Source of the DNA: Phycisphaerae bacterium | GTDB taxonomy: Bacteria; Planctomycetota; Phycisphaerae; Sedimentisphaerales; Anaerobacaceae | NCBI GenBank assembly: GCA_030608075.1 | Contig: JAUWIU010000001.1 | Span: 16,106-80,105, forward strand | Reading direction: 5' to 3' | DNA: 64,000 bases | Shown: in pieces, positions 34,442-43,108 of the stretch | How positions within the stretch are numbered: position 1 is the first letter of the stretch | How the letters are laid out: each line of letters opens with the position of its first letter | The notes under the pieces: model-generated | Database searches by the model: none | What the model was told of the DNA's origin: nothing | What the model saw: only the letters and a program-made list of their open reading frames with translations | Position numbers and translations under genes: made by a program

Positions 34442-34921
34442 ATGGCACCTGCACTTACTCCAGTAGTTTTACAGCAGACGCAACCTAAGGTCGGGCCTTA
34501 TTTATATGAAGAATGGAATATCAAAAGAGACTTAAAAAGATTGATTGAGGAGATAGCTTCCTTGCTTGCCGGCAAGCCTGAATCCTTTCATTCAGATCTA
34601 GCCACCAGTAGTGGCGGAGAGTTCACAGAACAAAGTGATTTTTGGAAAACTCCTATTCGCTATATTGAAGTTATTATGGATCCTACCACAGAAAATGACA
34701 CCCGTATCGATATAGACTACGAAAGGGAGCTATTGGAGACTCAAAGAAGTGCGCTTGCTGCATCAATTACGCCCGCTATACACGAGGCAGAAGAGGAGTT
34801 CCTTGACTGGGATGCGCATATTGAAACGCCACCTGCACCGCAGCGGTCAGGGACCATTAAGGTTAGGTTTAAATACATAGGTCGTAGCAAACCAATTCCT
34901 ATTGATGACCCATGGGCGTAA
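34442..34921 (+). CDS. Unknown protein B of AT-rich three-gene cassette
   Basis: A 159-residue acidic protein with GGAGG nine bases before its ATG. A helical segment (WNIKRDLKRLIEEIASLLAG) is followed by a charged middle and a C-terminal strand pair ending FKYIGRSKPIPIDDPWA. No family recognised, no cysteines, no membrane helix. It sits tightly between genes A and C, consistent with a single functional unit whose products may form a complex. Confidence 0.6.
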   Translation: MAPALTPVVLQQTQPKVGPYLYEEWNIKRDLKRLIEEIASLLAGKPESFHSDLATSSGGEFTEQSDFWKTPIRYIEVIMDPTTENDTRIDIDYERELLETQRSALAASITPAIHEAEEEFLDWDAHIETPPAPQRSGTIKVRFKYIGRSKPIPIDDPWA

Positions 34922-35474
34922 CAAAGGAGATTATTCACATTTGGATTATCCATGCTATGAAATAGTGAGCGATGATGATATTCAACAAGGGGATATTCTC
35001 GAAAATTGCCCAGTCCTTATTTTACCTTCAGAATTATCATTGAGCTCATCTAATACTAGGACTAGTCCTTATGAGATTCCCTGGGAGGGGAGAGATGTAA
35101 TTGTGTTATCACAGTCATGCGATATGGTTAAGGGCCGCGAAAAGATTCCAGAAGTCTTACTTTGCTGTCTATGGAAAAAATCAGATATTAAAGAAGGACA
35201 GATGTCCAGCAACGATGATTGGAACAAAGCTCGTAAGGGCGCCATGCCTGGCTTCCATGTATTGGACCGATGCGATTTGGAAGGATTCAAACGAGATTTT
35301 AGTGTTGTTGATTTTCGCCGCGTGCATTCTCTGCCGCTTGATTTCGTTCGTAATGTACCTGGTGAATTGGGTGAGCGAATCCGCTTGCTCTCACCTTATC
35401 GAGAGCACCTTTCTCAAGCATTTGCCCGTTTCTTTATGCGAGTCGGCCTTCCAGTTGACATACCTGAGTTTTAA
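34905..35474 (+). CDS. Unknown protein C of AT-rich three-gene cassette (QSCD motif)
   Basis: A protein of about 189 residues with distinctive motifs: DIQQGDILENCPV near the start, VIVLSQSCDMVKG centrally, and a C-terminal ending SPYREHLSQAFARFFMRVG. I recall similar endings in uncharacterised bacterial proteins but know no function. The ATG at 34905 overlaps gene B. A TTG at 34941 preceded by AAAGGAG eleven bases upstream is an equally good start (177 residues). The Cys pair (ENCPV, QSCD) could be catalytic or metal-binding; this is speculation. Confidence 0.65.
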   Translation: MTHGRNKGDYSHLDYPCYEIVSDDDIQQGDILENCPVLILPSELSLSSSNTRTSPYEIPWEGRDVIVLSQSCDMVKGREKIPEVLLCCLWKKSDIKEGQMSSNDDWNKARKGAMPGFHVLDRCDLEGFKRDFSVVDFRRVHSLPLDFVRNVPGELGERIRLLSPYREHLSQAFARFFMRVGLPVDIPEF

Positions 35475-35698
35475 TGTTAGCTGGCGGGCACTATGTCGAA
35501 ACAGTTTGTATTGTGTGTTTGGGATTACCATGTTGCTACGCTTCTTGCAATGGCACTAAGAGGGTACGGGTAGGCATTATTCTGCGAAGACAATTTTTCT
35601 CAGCTTTTTTCTAAATTCAGCTTACCATCCCCTAATCCCTAAAATCTGTAGCTAATATTTTATCCCTGTCCTCTGCGACAAAGATATGGAGATGTCGG

Positions 35699-37915
35699 AT
35701 GCTGGAAGTTTTGAAAAGAAGCATAATTAAATTACTAAAGCACGCTGATTACAAGCCGTTGAAGCTCGCACAATTAGCAAAGGCTCTCGGCGTAACTTCC
35801 GACGACTACCCGCAGTTCAAGTCGGCTTTTGAACAATTGCGACTGGCCGGGCACGTGGTAACAGGCAGCGGCAACCTCATCAGCCTGCCGCCAATGACAG
35901 GGGTAATCACCGGAACATTCAGGGCCAACCCAAACGGCTTCGGTTTCGTAACCCCTCTCGACCCCAACGCCCACGGCGATTTATTTATCCCGCCAAACGC
36001 AACCGCCGACGCAATGACCGGCGACATCGTTTCGGCAAAAGTGGTGAAAAAAGGCAGACGCGGTGGGCAGATGCGCTTCAGCGGAAAAATAGTCGAGATA
36101 CTTGAGCGGGCACAAAACAGATTCGTCGGAACACTGGTAAAACAGGCGGAGGGATGGGTCGTGCAGCCGGACGGTAAAGGACTCACAGACCCGATAGCGG
36201 TCGATGATGTTACCGCAAAAGACGCCGGCAAGAACGACAAAGTCGTTGTCGAAATAGTAACCTGGCCGACCGAAAGATACCTGGCTCGGGGCGTGATTAC
36301 CGAGGTGCTCGGAAAAGCCGGACGATACGAAACTGAGATTCAGTCAATAATTCGCCAGTATCATTTGCCCGCCGAATTCGACGAAACCTGCACAGGCCAG
36401 GCCCGCAAAGCTACCGGCGAATTCAAGCCGGACAAGGCCGACACAAGGGACGACATAACCGATAAACTCGTTATCACAATCGACCCGCCGGACGCCAAAG
36501 ATTTCGACGATGCCATAAGTCTCGAGAAGGACGGGCGCGGCAACTGGCTGCTGGGTGTCCACATCGCTGACGTAAGCTGTTTCGTGCCGGCGGATTCGGC
36601 CTTAGATACCGAGGCACACCTCCGCGGAAACAGTGTGTATCTGCCCGGCAGAACCATTCCAATGCTGCCCGAGCTTTTGAGCAACGGCATCTGCAGCCTA
36701 CAGCCCGGACAGAAGCGATTCTGCAAGAGCGTATATTTGACCTACGACCCGCAGGGAAATATGCTGTCTCGCACCTTCGCCAACACTGTTTGCCGGTCGA
36801 GGCATCGGCTCACGTATCAGGACGCCGACAGGATTTTGAAGGGGCATACAAAGCAGGCTGAACCGGAGGTCATCGAGCTGCTGAGGAATATGGAAGCACT
36901 CAGCCGGCTGATTGAGAACCGACGTCTGCAAGATGGAATGCTGCATCTGGATTTGCCTGAAACCGAATTGATAATGGATAAGTCCCACCGAATTGTCGAT
37001 GCCCGCCCTGCGGACGACAGCTACCCCCACACGATAATAGAAATGTTTATGGTAGAGGCAAACGAGGCGGTCGCTTCGCTGCTGGATAAGCTCAACGTTG
37101 CGTTTATGCGAAGAATTCACCCTGAGCCCGATACTTTGACTATGAAAAATCTTGGCGAAATCCTAAGGGCTTTTGGTCTGTCTGTCCGGCGAACACCAAA
37201 CCGCACCGACATGCAGAATTGCCTCGCTGCTGTAAAGGATACCGATTCGGCACTTGCGGTCAATCTGGCCATCCTGCGAAGTCTGGAAAAAGCCCAGTAC
37301 GCACCGCAGAGTATCGGTCATTTTGCTTTGGCCTCGGCGCACTACTGCCACTTCACCAGCCCCATACGCCGATACGCCGATTTACTCGTTCACCGCCTCT
37401 TACAGTCCTACCTGCAGCACGGGAGCAATTTGACCGACCACAAGCGGCGTTTGTCGCAGGAGCACTTAGCGGACATCGGAAAGCACATCACCTTCACCGA
37501 GCAGCGGGCCGAGGACGCCGAAAACGAACTCAAAACAGTCCTGGTCTTACAGTTGCTGAGCAAACACATCGGGGACCAAATCGACGGCGTTGTTACAGGC
37601 GTCGCTGCCTTCGGAGTATTTGTACGCTGCCAAAAATTCGGCGTTGAAGCCCTTATTCGCACCGAAGACTTAGGTAGCGACCATTGGAGATTTTCCCCGG
37701 TGGAGCAATCCGTTGTCGGCCTTGGCTCAGGAACCTGCATTCGGCTTGGCGAGCCGATGAAAGTCAGAATACTGTCGGTAAATCTCCCCGCTCGACAGTT
37801 GAACGTCGCGCCGGTTGAACCTGTAACTCAAAGGCGCAAACCAAGAATGAAAGCCAAACCACGGAGAAAATCAAAAGACCCGCATATCCGCAGACGCTCA
37901 AAAACAAGAAAGTAG
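35699..37915 (+). CDS. rnr: Ribonuclease R (RNB-family 3'-5' exoribonuclease)
   Basis: Degrades structured RNA processively from the 3' end. The 738-residue protein has an N-terminal winged helix and cold-shock domains (NPNGFGFVTPLD). The RNB core carries the metal-binding DPPDAKDFDDAISLE. The segment SPIRRYADLLVHRLLQ is the family hallmark. An S1 domain near 600-680 (IDGVVTGVAAFGVFVRC) precedes a highly basic tail ending RRRSKTRK. Size is close to the usual 720-810. The ATG lies just after GGAGATGTCGG. Confidence 0.95.
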   Translation: MLEVLKRSIIKLLKHADYKPLKLAQLAKALGVTSDDYPQFKSAFEQLRLAGHVVTGSGNLISLPPMTGVITGTFRANPNGFGFVTPLDPNAHGDLFIPPNATADAMTGDIVSAKVVKKGRRGGQMRFSGKIVEILERAQNRFVGTLVKQAEGWVVQPDGKGLTDPIAVDDVTAKDAGKNDKVVVEIVTWPTERYLARGVITEVLGKAGRYETEIQSIIRQYHLPAEFDETCTGQARKATGEFKPDKADTRDDITDKLVITIDPPDAKDFDDAISLEKDGRGNWLLGVHIADVSCFVPADSALDTEAHLRGNSVYLPGRTIPMLPELLSNGICSLQPGQKRFCKSVYLTYDPQGNMLSRTFANTVCRSRHRLTYQDADRILKGHTKQAEPEVIELLRNMEALSRLIENRRLQDGMLHLDLPETELIMDKSHRIVDARPADDSYPHTIIEMFMVEANEAVASLLDKLNVAFMRRIHPEPDTLTMKNLGEILRAFGLSVRRTPNRTDMQNCLAAVKDTDSALAVNLAILRSLEKAQYAPQSIGHFALASAHYCHFTSPIRRYADLLVHRLLQSYLQHGSNLTDHKRRLSQEHLADIGKHITFTEQRAEDAENELKTVLVLQLLSKHIGDQIDGVVTGVAAFGVFVRCQKFGVEALIRTEDLGSDHWRFSPVEQSVVGLGSGTCIRLGEPMKVRILSVNLPARQLNVAPVEPVTQRRKPRMKAKPRRKSKDPHIRRRSKTRK

Positions 37916-38000
37916 CAACAGCAACGCTTGTTTACCTTCGGCTTTTAGCCGGCCTTTTGGTCCTGTCCTGTGACGCTCGCCCCAACGCCGGAGCAACCTC

Positions 38001-38029
38001 TTGACATTTCACAGCAATCCTGCAATACT
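38001..38029 (+). promoter_or_regulatory. Candidate promoter of efp
   Basis: Perfect TTGACA, a 17-base spacer and AATACT, about 73 bases upstream of the efp start. The GGAG before the start supports the short leader. Confidence 0.45.
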
Positions 38030-38102
38030 ACTATCAGAAAGCACCAGGCGCGAATCGAAATATGCGACACGACATACGAAGCGAGAATATTTGGAGTAAC
38101 AA

Positions 38103-38666
38103 ATGCGAGCATCGGAGATGAAAAAAGGTCAGACCATTAAAATCGACGGCAAACTCTATGCAATCGTCGATTATCAACACGTCAAACTCGGCAAAGGCGG
38201 CGCCGTCTATCAGACAAAACTAAAAAGCCTGACCGACGGCTCAATCCAGAACGTTCGGCTGCGCGCCGAGGAAATTGTCGAACAGGCTTACCTTGACAAG
38301 GGCACATACGAGTACCTGTACTCATCGGCAAACGAGCACGTCCTGATGGATACCGAGAGCTACGACCAGATTACTCTGGATGACAATGCCTTCGGGGATG
38401 CACCCAAATATCTAAAACCCAACACACGCCTTCAGCTAAGCATGTACGAGGGCAGACCGGTGGTCGTTGAGCTGCCGAACACGGTCGACTTAGGCGTTAC
38501 TGATACCACCCCGGAGATTAGAGGCGCCACCGCCACAAACCAATACAAGCCTGCAACTCTCGAAACAGGGCTTGTCGTACAGGTGCCGCCGTTCATTGAG
38601 GTTGGCGATATCGTGCGAGTAGACACGCGTACCGGCCAGTACGTAACAAGAGTGAAAGACGTATGA
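38103..38666 (+). CDS. efp: Translation elongation factor P
   Basis: Relieves ribosome stalling at polyproline by entering the E site. The 187-residue protein has the three OB-like domains of EF-P: KGQTIKIDGKLYAIVDYQHV at the start and VPPFIEVGDIVRVDTRTGQY at the end. The tip loop reads HVKLGKGGAVYQ with Lys31 at the modification position. The common PGKGPA/PGKGAA loop has Pro where this has Leu29, so the modification chemistry may differ. No EpmA/EpmB-type gene is in the window. Confidence 0.95.
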   Translation: MRASEMKKGQTIKIDGKLYAIVDYQHVKLGKGGAVYQTKLKSLTDGSIQNVRLRAEEIVEQAYLDKGTYEYLYSSANEHVLMDTESYDQITLDDNAFGDAPKYLKPNTRLQLSMYEGRPVVVELPNTVDLGVTDTTPEIRGATATNQYKPATLETGLVVQVPPFIEVGDIVRVDTRTGQYVTRVKDV

Positions 38667-38683
38667 AGCCCGAACAAGCGAAA

Positions 38684-38757
38684 GCGTCAATGCGTAAACT
38701 AATGGATGCCCCGATACAGCCGCTCATGACTGCATCACCGCATCTACGCATTGGCGC
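38684..38757. repeat. Inverted repeat in the efp-secA spacer
   Basis: The arms GCGTCAATGCGTA (38684-38696) and TACGCATTGGCGC (38745-38757) are complementary at 12 of 13 positions around a 48-base loop. The loop and right flank are rich in ATGCAT/ACGCAT words. It may be a small palindromic repeat or a terminator-like structure without a T run. Confidence 0.5.
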
Positions 38758-38787
38758 ATCGATGCATATACGCATAGACGAAATATC

Positions 38788-41700
38788 ATGACCGACAAAA
38801 TAACCAAAATCCTCTTAAAAATCTTCGGGTCTCGCAACGAGCGGATGATTAAAGCTTACTCTGTAATCGTCAAGCGTGCCGGCGAATTCGAAGAGCAAAT
38901 CACAAGCCTCGATGACCAGGTGCTCAGGGCCAAAACGGACGAGTTCAAAGCGGCGATAAAAGCCGGCACCAGGCCCGAGGTTATTTTACCGGAAGCCTTC
39001 GCCGTCGTGCGCGAGCCGTCCGACAGGTATCTGGGGCTGCGCAATATCCTTGTGGATGAATATAAGTTTGATGCAGCCCGGCTAAGTGATGGCGGCCGGA
39101 CAATATTTCAAGACCTGAAGCGTCAGCTTGCGGAGGGGACAGGACTTTATGACCTGAACGTGCCGGTGGAACTTAACGCCGAGATTCGCAGGCTTTATCC
39201 GCAATCAAGGCCGCCGTTTCGGTTCCGTCATTTCGACGTCCAGCTTATCGGCGGGATTGTTCTTTACGAAGGCAAAATCGCCGAAATGGTTACCGGTGAA
39301 GGCAAAACCCTCGTGGCGACACTGGCTGCGTACCTTGTGCATCTGACCGGAAGAAAGGTCCATATCGTCACCGTCAACGATTACTTGGCAAAGCGAGACG
39401 CCGAGTGGATGGGGCCGGTTTACCGAGCGCTCGGGCTGACCGTAGGCGCCATCCAGGCCGATATGGATACCGTCGGCGACGACCGAAAAAGTCAATATGA
39501 GTGCGACATAACCTACGGCACAAATAACGAATTCGGCTTCGACTATCTCCGCGACAATATGAAAACCTCACTGGAACAGATGGTCCAGGGCCCGCTGGAG
39601 TACGCGATAATCGATGAGGTCGATTCAATTCTAATCGATGAAGCAAGAACTCCCTTAATCATATCCGGGCCGGCCTTCGACGACGTCTCGAGATACAAAA
39701 AGGGCGACGAAGTCGCCAGAAAATTACTCTCTCTGCAGAGCACCTACGACCGAACCAAAAAGCAGATTGACGCCGCCCAGCGAACTATTGCAAACGCCCA
39801 GGGTGAACTGAGCGAAGCAAAAAAAGAAAACAACAACAATCGCATGGAAAAGGCACAGAAGGTAATCGAAAACAGCCAGGCCCAACTCGAAAATGCCGAG
39901 GCACGCCTGGCAAGTGCAACCGAATACTACGAAGTCGAATTCGACAGAAAGGCCGTGCACCTGACCGACGAAGGCAACAAAGCCGCCCAGGACCTCGCCG
40001 GCGTCGGCTCATTCTTCACAGGCTCAAATATGGACTGGCCGCACCTGCTGGAGCAGAGCCTCCGAGCACACGTCACGTTCGAGAAAGAAAAAGATTACGT
40101 CGTTATGGACGGAAAGGTCATTATCGTCGATGACTTCACCGGCCGGCTTATGCACGGCCGACAGTGGTCGGACGGTCTTCATCAGGCCGTCGAGGCAAAG
40201 GAAGCCGTCCCTGTAAAGGAGGAAACCCAAACACTCGCTACAATCACACTCCAGAACTTCTTCAAACTCTACGACCAGATTGCCGGTATGACCGGAACCG
40301 CCAAGACCGAAGAGCAGGAATTTGTGAAAATCTACGGCCTTGAAGTCATCATCATACCTACCAACGAACCGCTTATCCGCGAAGACCGCGATGACGTAAT
40401 CTACAAAACGATGCCCGAAAAGTTTAATGCCATAGTCGAAGAGATAAACGACATTAGCTGCGCCGGAAGACCCCTGCTCGTAGGTACCATCAGCATCGAA
40501 AAGAGCGAAGCGCTGTCGGCTGCGCTTACAAAGAGATTCGGGCTCGACCACGAGGTACTGAACGCCAAGCAGCACGCAAGAGAAGCCATAATCGTTGCCA
40601 AGGCAGGCCAGCAGCACACAGACCGCAACGGAAAAATCCGCGGCAATGTCACCATCGCAACAAATATGGCAGGCCGAGGAACCGACATCAAGCTCGGACC
40701 AGGCGTCGCCGACATCGGGGGCCTGCACATCCTCGGAACAGAGAGGCACGAGGCAAGAAGAATCGACAACCAGCTCAGAGGCAGAACGGGAAGACAGGGT
40801 GACGCCGGGTCCAGCCAGTTCTTTCTCGGCTTCGACGATGACCTGATGCGAGTGTTCGCGCCGGAATGGACCGTGAAAGCATTGTCCTGGATAGGCTGGG
40901 AAGAGGGTCAGCCAATCCTTCACAAGAGAATAAGCAAGGGAATCGAACGGGCCCAAAAGAAAGTGGAAGAACGAAACTTTGAAATACGAAAAAGCCTGCT
41001 CGAATACGACGAGGTAATGGACTATCAGCGAAAAATCTTCTACTCCCGAAGACGTCAAATCCTCGCGGGAAAAGGCCTGAAAAAAATTATTCAGGACATG
41101 GTCGACGCCACTATCACAAACAATTGTGATACCATTTTGAACCCGGACTATCCACGAAGGTGCATTATCGAATGGGCCAGAACCGATTTCCACGTCGACT
41201 TAAGGCCCACCGACATTACCGAGCTAAAAACCTCCGAGATTGAAAAGCTCATCAAGCAGCAAACTAAAGACAATGTCGCAAATGATATATCGCTGTCTCT
41301 CGGCGAATACCTGGAAGACTATGACGACCCGGCAGGCTGGGATGTCGCTGGCCTGTGCAAGTGGGCAATGAGCGCATTCAGTGTCAGTTTGAGCCCGGCC
41401 AAAGTCAAGCAGCAATCTCCCGAGGAGATTGAGCAGCAACTGATTTCAGCAGCCGCCGACCAAATCGAAAAAAAAGACTGCTCAAAGCTGACAGAATTTC
41501 TCTCCGAAGATTTCTCGCTCCGGACCCTGGGCGAATGGGCAAGGGCAAAATTCGATATAAAACTGGATGTTCAGCAACTCAAAACCCTAAATGCCGCCCA
41601 GATTCACGAAATCTGCGCCGAAGAAGCCGCAGCAAAATACAGACAAAGAGAGATTGAATATCCTGTCGAGTTTGCGATGAACATGGTCTACGGCCCGCAG

Positions 41701-42459
41701 GGCGCCAACATCTACGGATTCCAGGCTCTGGCCGACTGGGCCAACAAAAAATATGACGCCAGCTTTTCCCCTGAAGAGATACAAAACATAAAACCCCATC
41801 GACTGCACAAGCAGCTCCTCGAACTAAGCCAGAGCTTCAACAACGGAAAATTGGCTGAGCAGCTCGATGACAAAATCGCCAACGTGCCAACCCCCGAGCT
41901 TGTAAACTGGGCCAATGAAAGATTCAATGCCTCTTTAACCGAAGAGTTAATCGGCCCCGGCGCCGAACGAAGAGAGAAACTGCTGGAAACCGCAAGAGAG
42001 TTTTTGCGGGCCGAGCTGGCCGACCTCGAAAAATACGTCCTGCTGCAGATTTATGACGGCACCTGGAAAGACCACCTCTATTCAATGGACTACCTGAAGA
42101 GCAACATTCATTTCCGCTCCTTCGCCGAAAAAGACCCAAAGGTCGAATACAAACGCGAAGGCTTCCGAATGTTCAACGAGATGCTCGAAACCATCGAGGA
42201 CAGGGTCACCGACATCATCTTCAAGGTGCGCCTCGAAGCCGGCGCCAGGGCCAGGAGTGTCTGGAATGTAAGCCGCACCGCCCACGACGAAGTCGGCCAG
42301 TTCGCAATGGCAGAACGGCAAAGGGCGGCCGCACAGGCACCACAAGGCCAGGAGAAGGCAAAGCAGATAAAGCTGGACAAGCCCAAGGTTGGAAGAAACG
42401 ACCCCTGCCCGTGCGGCAGTGGGAAAAAATACAAAAAATGCTGCGGTGCCGTCAAATAG
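38788..42459 (+). CDS. secA: Protein translocase ATPase SecA, enlarged by repeats
   Basis: Motor of Sec export. The 1223-residue protein carries Walker A (MVTGEGKTLVATLAA), Walker B (IIDEVDSILIDEARTPLI), MAGRGTDI and the C-terminal zinc/SecB-binding motif GRNDPCPCGSGKKYKKCC. Typical SecA is 830-900 residues. Two insertions explain the excess. One is a coiled coil of about 65 residues in the first nucleotide-binding domain (about 39739-39930). The other is a run of about five imperfect 60-residue repeats in the helical scaffold region (about 41160-41960), each with an LxxWAxxxF core. It is the only secA in the window and is well conserved in all ATPase motifs, so it is presumed functional. Confidence 0.96.
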   Translation: MTDKITKILLKIFGSRNERMIKAYSVIVKRAGEFEEQITSLDDQVLRAKTDEFKAAIKAGTRPEVILPEAFAVVREPSDRYLGLRNILVDEYKFDAARLSDGGRTIFQDLKRQLAEGTGLYDLNVPVELNAEIRRLYPQSRPPFRFRHFDVQLIGGIVLYEGKIAEMVTGEGKTLVATLAAYLVHLTGRKVHIVTVNDYLAKRDAEWMGPVYRALGLTVGAIQADMDTVGDDRKSQYECDITYGTNNEFGFDYLRDNMKTSLEQMVQGPLEYAIIDEVDSILIDEARTPLIISGPAFDDVSRYKKGDEVARKLLSLQSTYDRTKKQIDAAQRTIANAQGELSEAKKENNNNRMEKAQKVIENSQAQLENAEARLASATEYYEVEFDRKAVHLTDEGNKAAQDLAGVGSFFTGSNMDWPHLLEQSLRAHVTFEKEKDYVVMDGKVIIVDDFTGRLMHGRQWSDGLHQAVEAKEAVPVKEETQTLATITLQNFFKLYDQIAGMTGTAKTEEQEFVKIYGLEVIIIPTNEPLIREDRDDVIYKTMPEKFNAIVEEINDISCAGRPLLVGTISIEKSEALSAALTKRFGLDHEVLNAKQHAREAIIVAKAGQQHTDRNGKIRGNVTIATNMAGRGTDIKLGPGVADIGGLHILGTERHEARRIDNQLRGRTGRQGDAGSSQFFLGFDDDLMRVFAPEWTVKALSWIGWEEGQPILHKRISKGIERAQKKVEERNFEIRKSLLEYDEVMDYQRKIFYSRRRQILAGKGLKKIIQDMVDATITNNCDTILNPDYPRRCIIEWARTDFHVDLRPTDITELKTSEIEKLIKQQTKDNVANDISLSLGEYLEDYDDPAGWDVAGLCKWAMSAFSVSLSPAKVKQQSPEEIEQQLISAAADQIEKKDCSKLTEFLSEDFSLRTLGEWARAKFDIKLDVQQLKTLNAAQIHEICAEEAAAKYRQREIEYPVEFAMNMVYGPQGANIYGFQALADWANKKYDASFSPEEIQNIKPHRLHKQLLELSQSFNNGKLAEQLDDKIANVPTPELVNWANERFNASLTEELIGPGAERREKLLETAREFLRAELADLEKYVLLQIYDGTWKDHLYSMDYLKSNIHFRSFAEKDPKVEYKREGFRMFNEMLETIEDRVTDIIFKVRLEAGARARSVWNVSRTAHDEVGQFAMAERQRAAAQAPQGQEKAKQIKLDKPKVGRNDPCPCGSGKKYKKCCGAVK

Positions 42460-42467
42460 CGCCAGCC

Positions 42468-42929
42468 TCAATCATTCCGCCCGTAAAGCCAGCCCCCATC
42501 GGCTAATTCGTAGTCGATTATCTCGTCGGAGTTGAAAAACAGGTTGATTTCGCGCTCCGCCGACTCGGCGCTGTCGGAACCATGAATCAGGTTATAGCCT
42601 CGCGAACAGCTAAAGTCCCCGCGAATCGTACCGGCCTGCGCCTCGTAACCAAAGGTCGCCCCCATCATCTTCCTCGCCATATCTATAACCCCCTGCGCCT
42701 CCCAGACCGTCACAAGCACCGGCGAAGATGCCGAATATTTCACGAGCCCTTCAAAAAAAGGCTTCCGGCGATGTACCTGATAAAGTCGCCGAGCCAATTC
42801 TTCCGAGAGCTGCACAAACTTCGCCGCAACCAGCTTAAAGCCTTTTCGCTCGAACCGCGCAATTATCTCGCCGGCCAAATGCCGTTGTATACCGTCAGGT
42901 TTGATGATGATTAAAGTGCGCTCCGTCAT
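42468..42929 (-). CDS. ndk: Nucleoside diphosphate kinase
   Basis: Transfers gamma phosphate between NTPs and NDPs through a phosphohistidine. The 153-residue protein starts at the ATG at 42929 (MTERTLIIIKPDGIQR). The active-site histidine is H116 in RGYNLIHGSDSAESA. It is slightly longer than usual at the C-terminus (DYELADGGWLYGRND). The 69-bp longer reading adds a basic stretch not seen in the family. It converges with secA, with eight bases between stops. Confidence 0.95.
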   Translation of the reverse strand: MTERTLIIIKPDGIQRHLAGEIIARFERKGFKLVAAKFVQLSEELARRLYQVHRRKPFFEGLVKYSASSPVLVTVWEAQGVIDMARKMMGATFGYEAQAGTIRGDFSCSRGYNLIHGSDSAESAEREINLFFNSDEIIDYELADGGWLYGRND

Positions 42930-43004
42930 TCTCTCACGCTGCCGCTTTTTTACGCTACCCTGGGCACGGGCCGGAAACCTGTCCCAACAACGATACACTA
43001 AGAG

Positions 43005-43106
43005 ACTATGTGAAAACTGTCACCCTGAGCAAACCAGGGGGCCTGGTCGGACGCAAAAAGAGATTCCTCGCTGCGCTCGGAATGACATTGCGTGTTTTGA
43101 CATAGT
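43005..43106. repeat. 102-bp imperfect palindromic repeat element
   Basis: Outer arms ACTATGTGAAAAC (43005-43017) and GTTTTGACATAGT (43094-43106) pair at 12 of 13 positions. Inner arms TGTCACCCTGAGC and GCTCGGAATGACA pair at most positions. The right half reads, on the minus strand, TGTCATTCCGAGCGCAGCGA, a motif I recall as a widely dispersed bacterial repeat. It starts two bases past the stop of the OmpA gene. No coding capacity. Confidence 0.65.
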
Positions 43107-43108
43107 TC

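Noticed and set aside
40024..41193. Minus-strand ORF of 389 codons
   Set aside because: Antisense to the conserved core of secA, with no recognisable motif.
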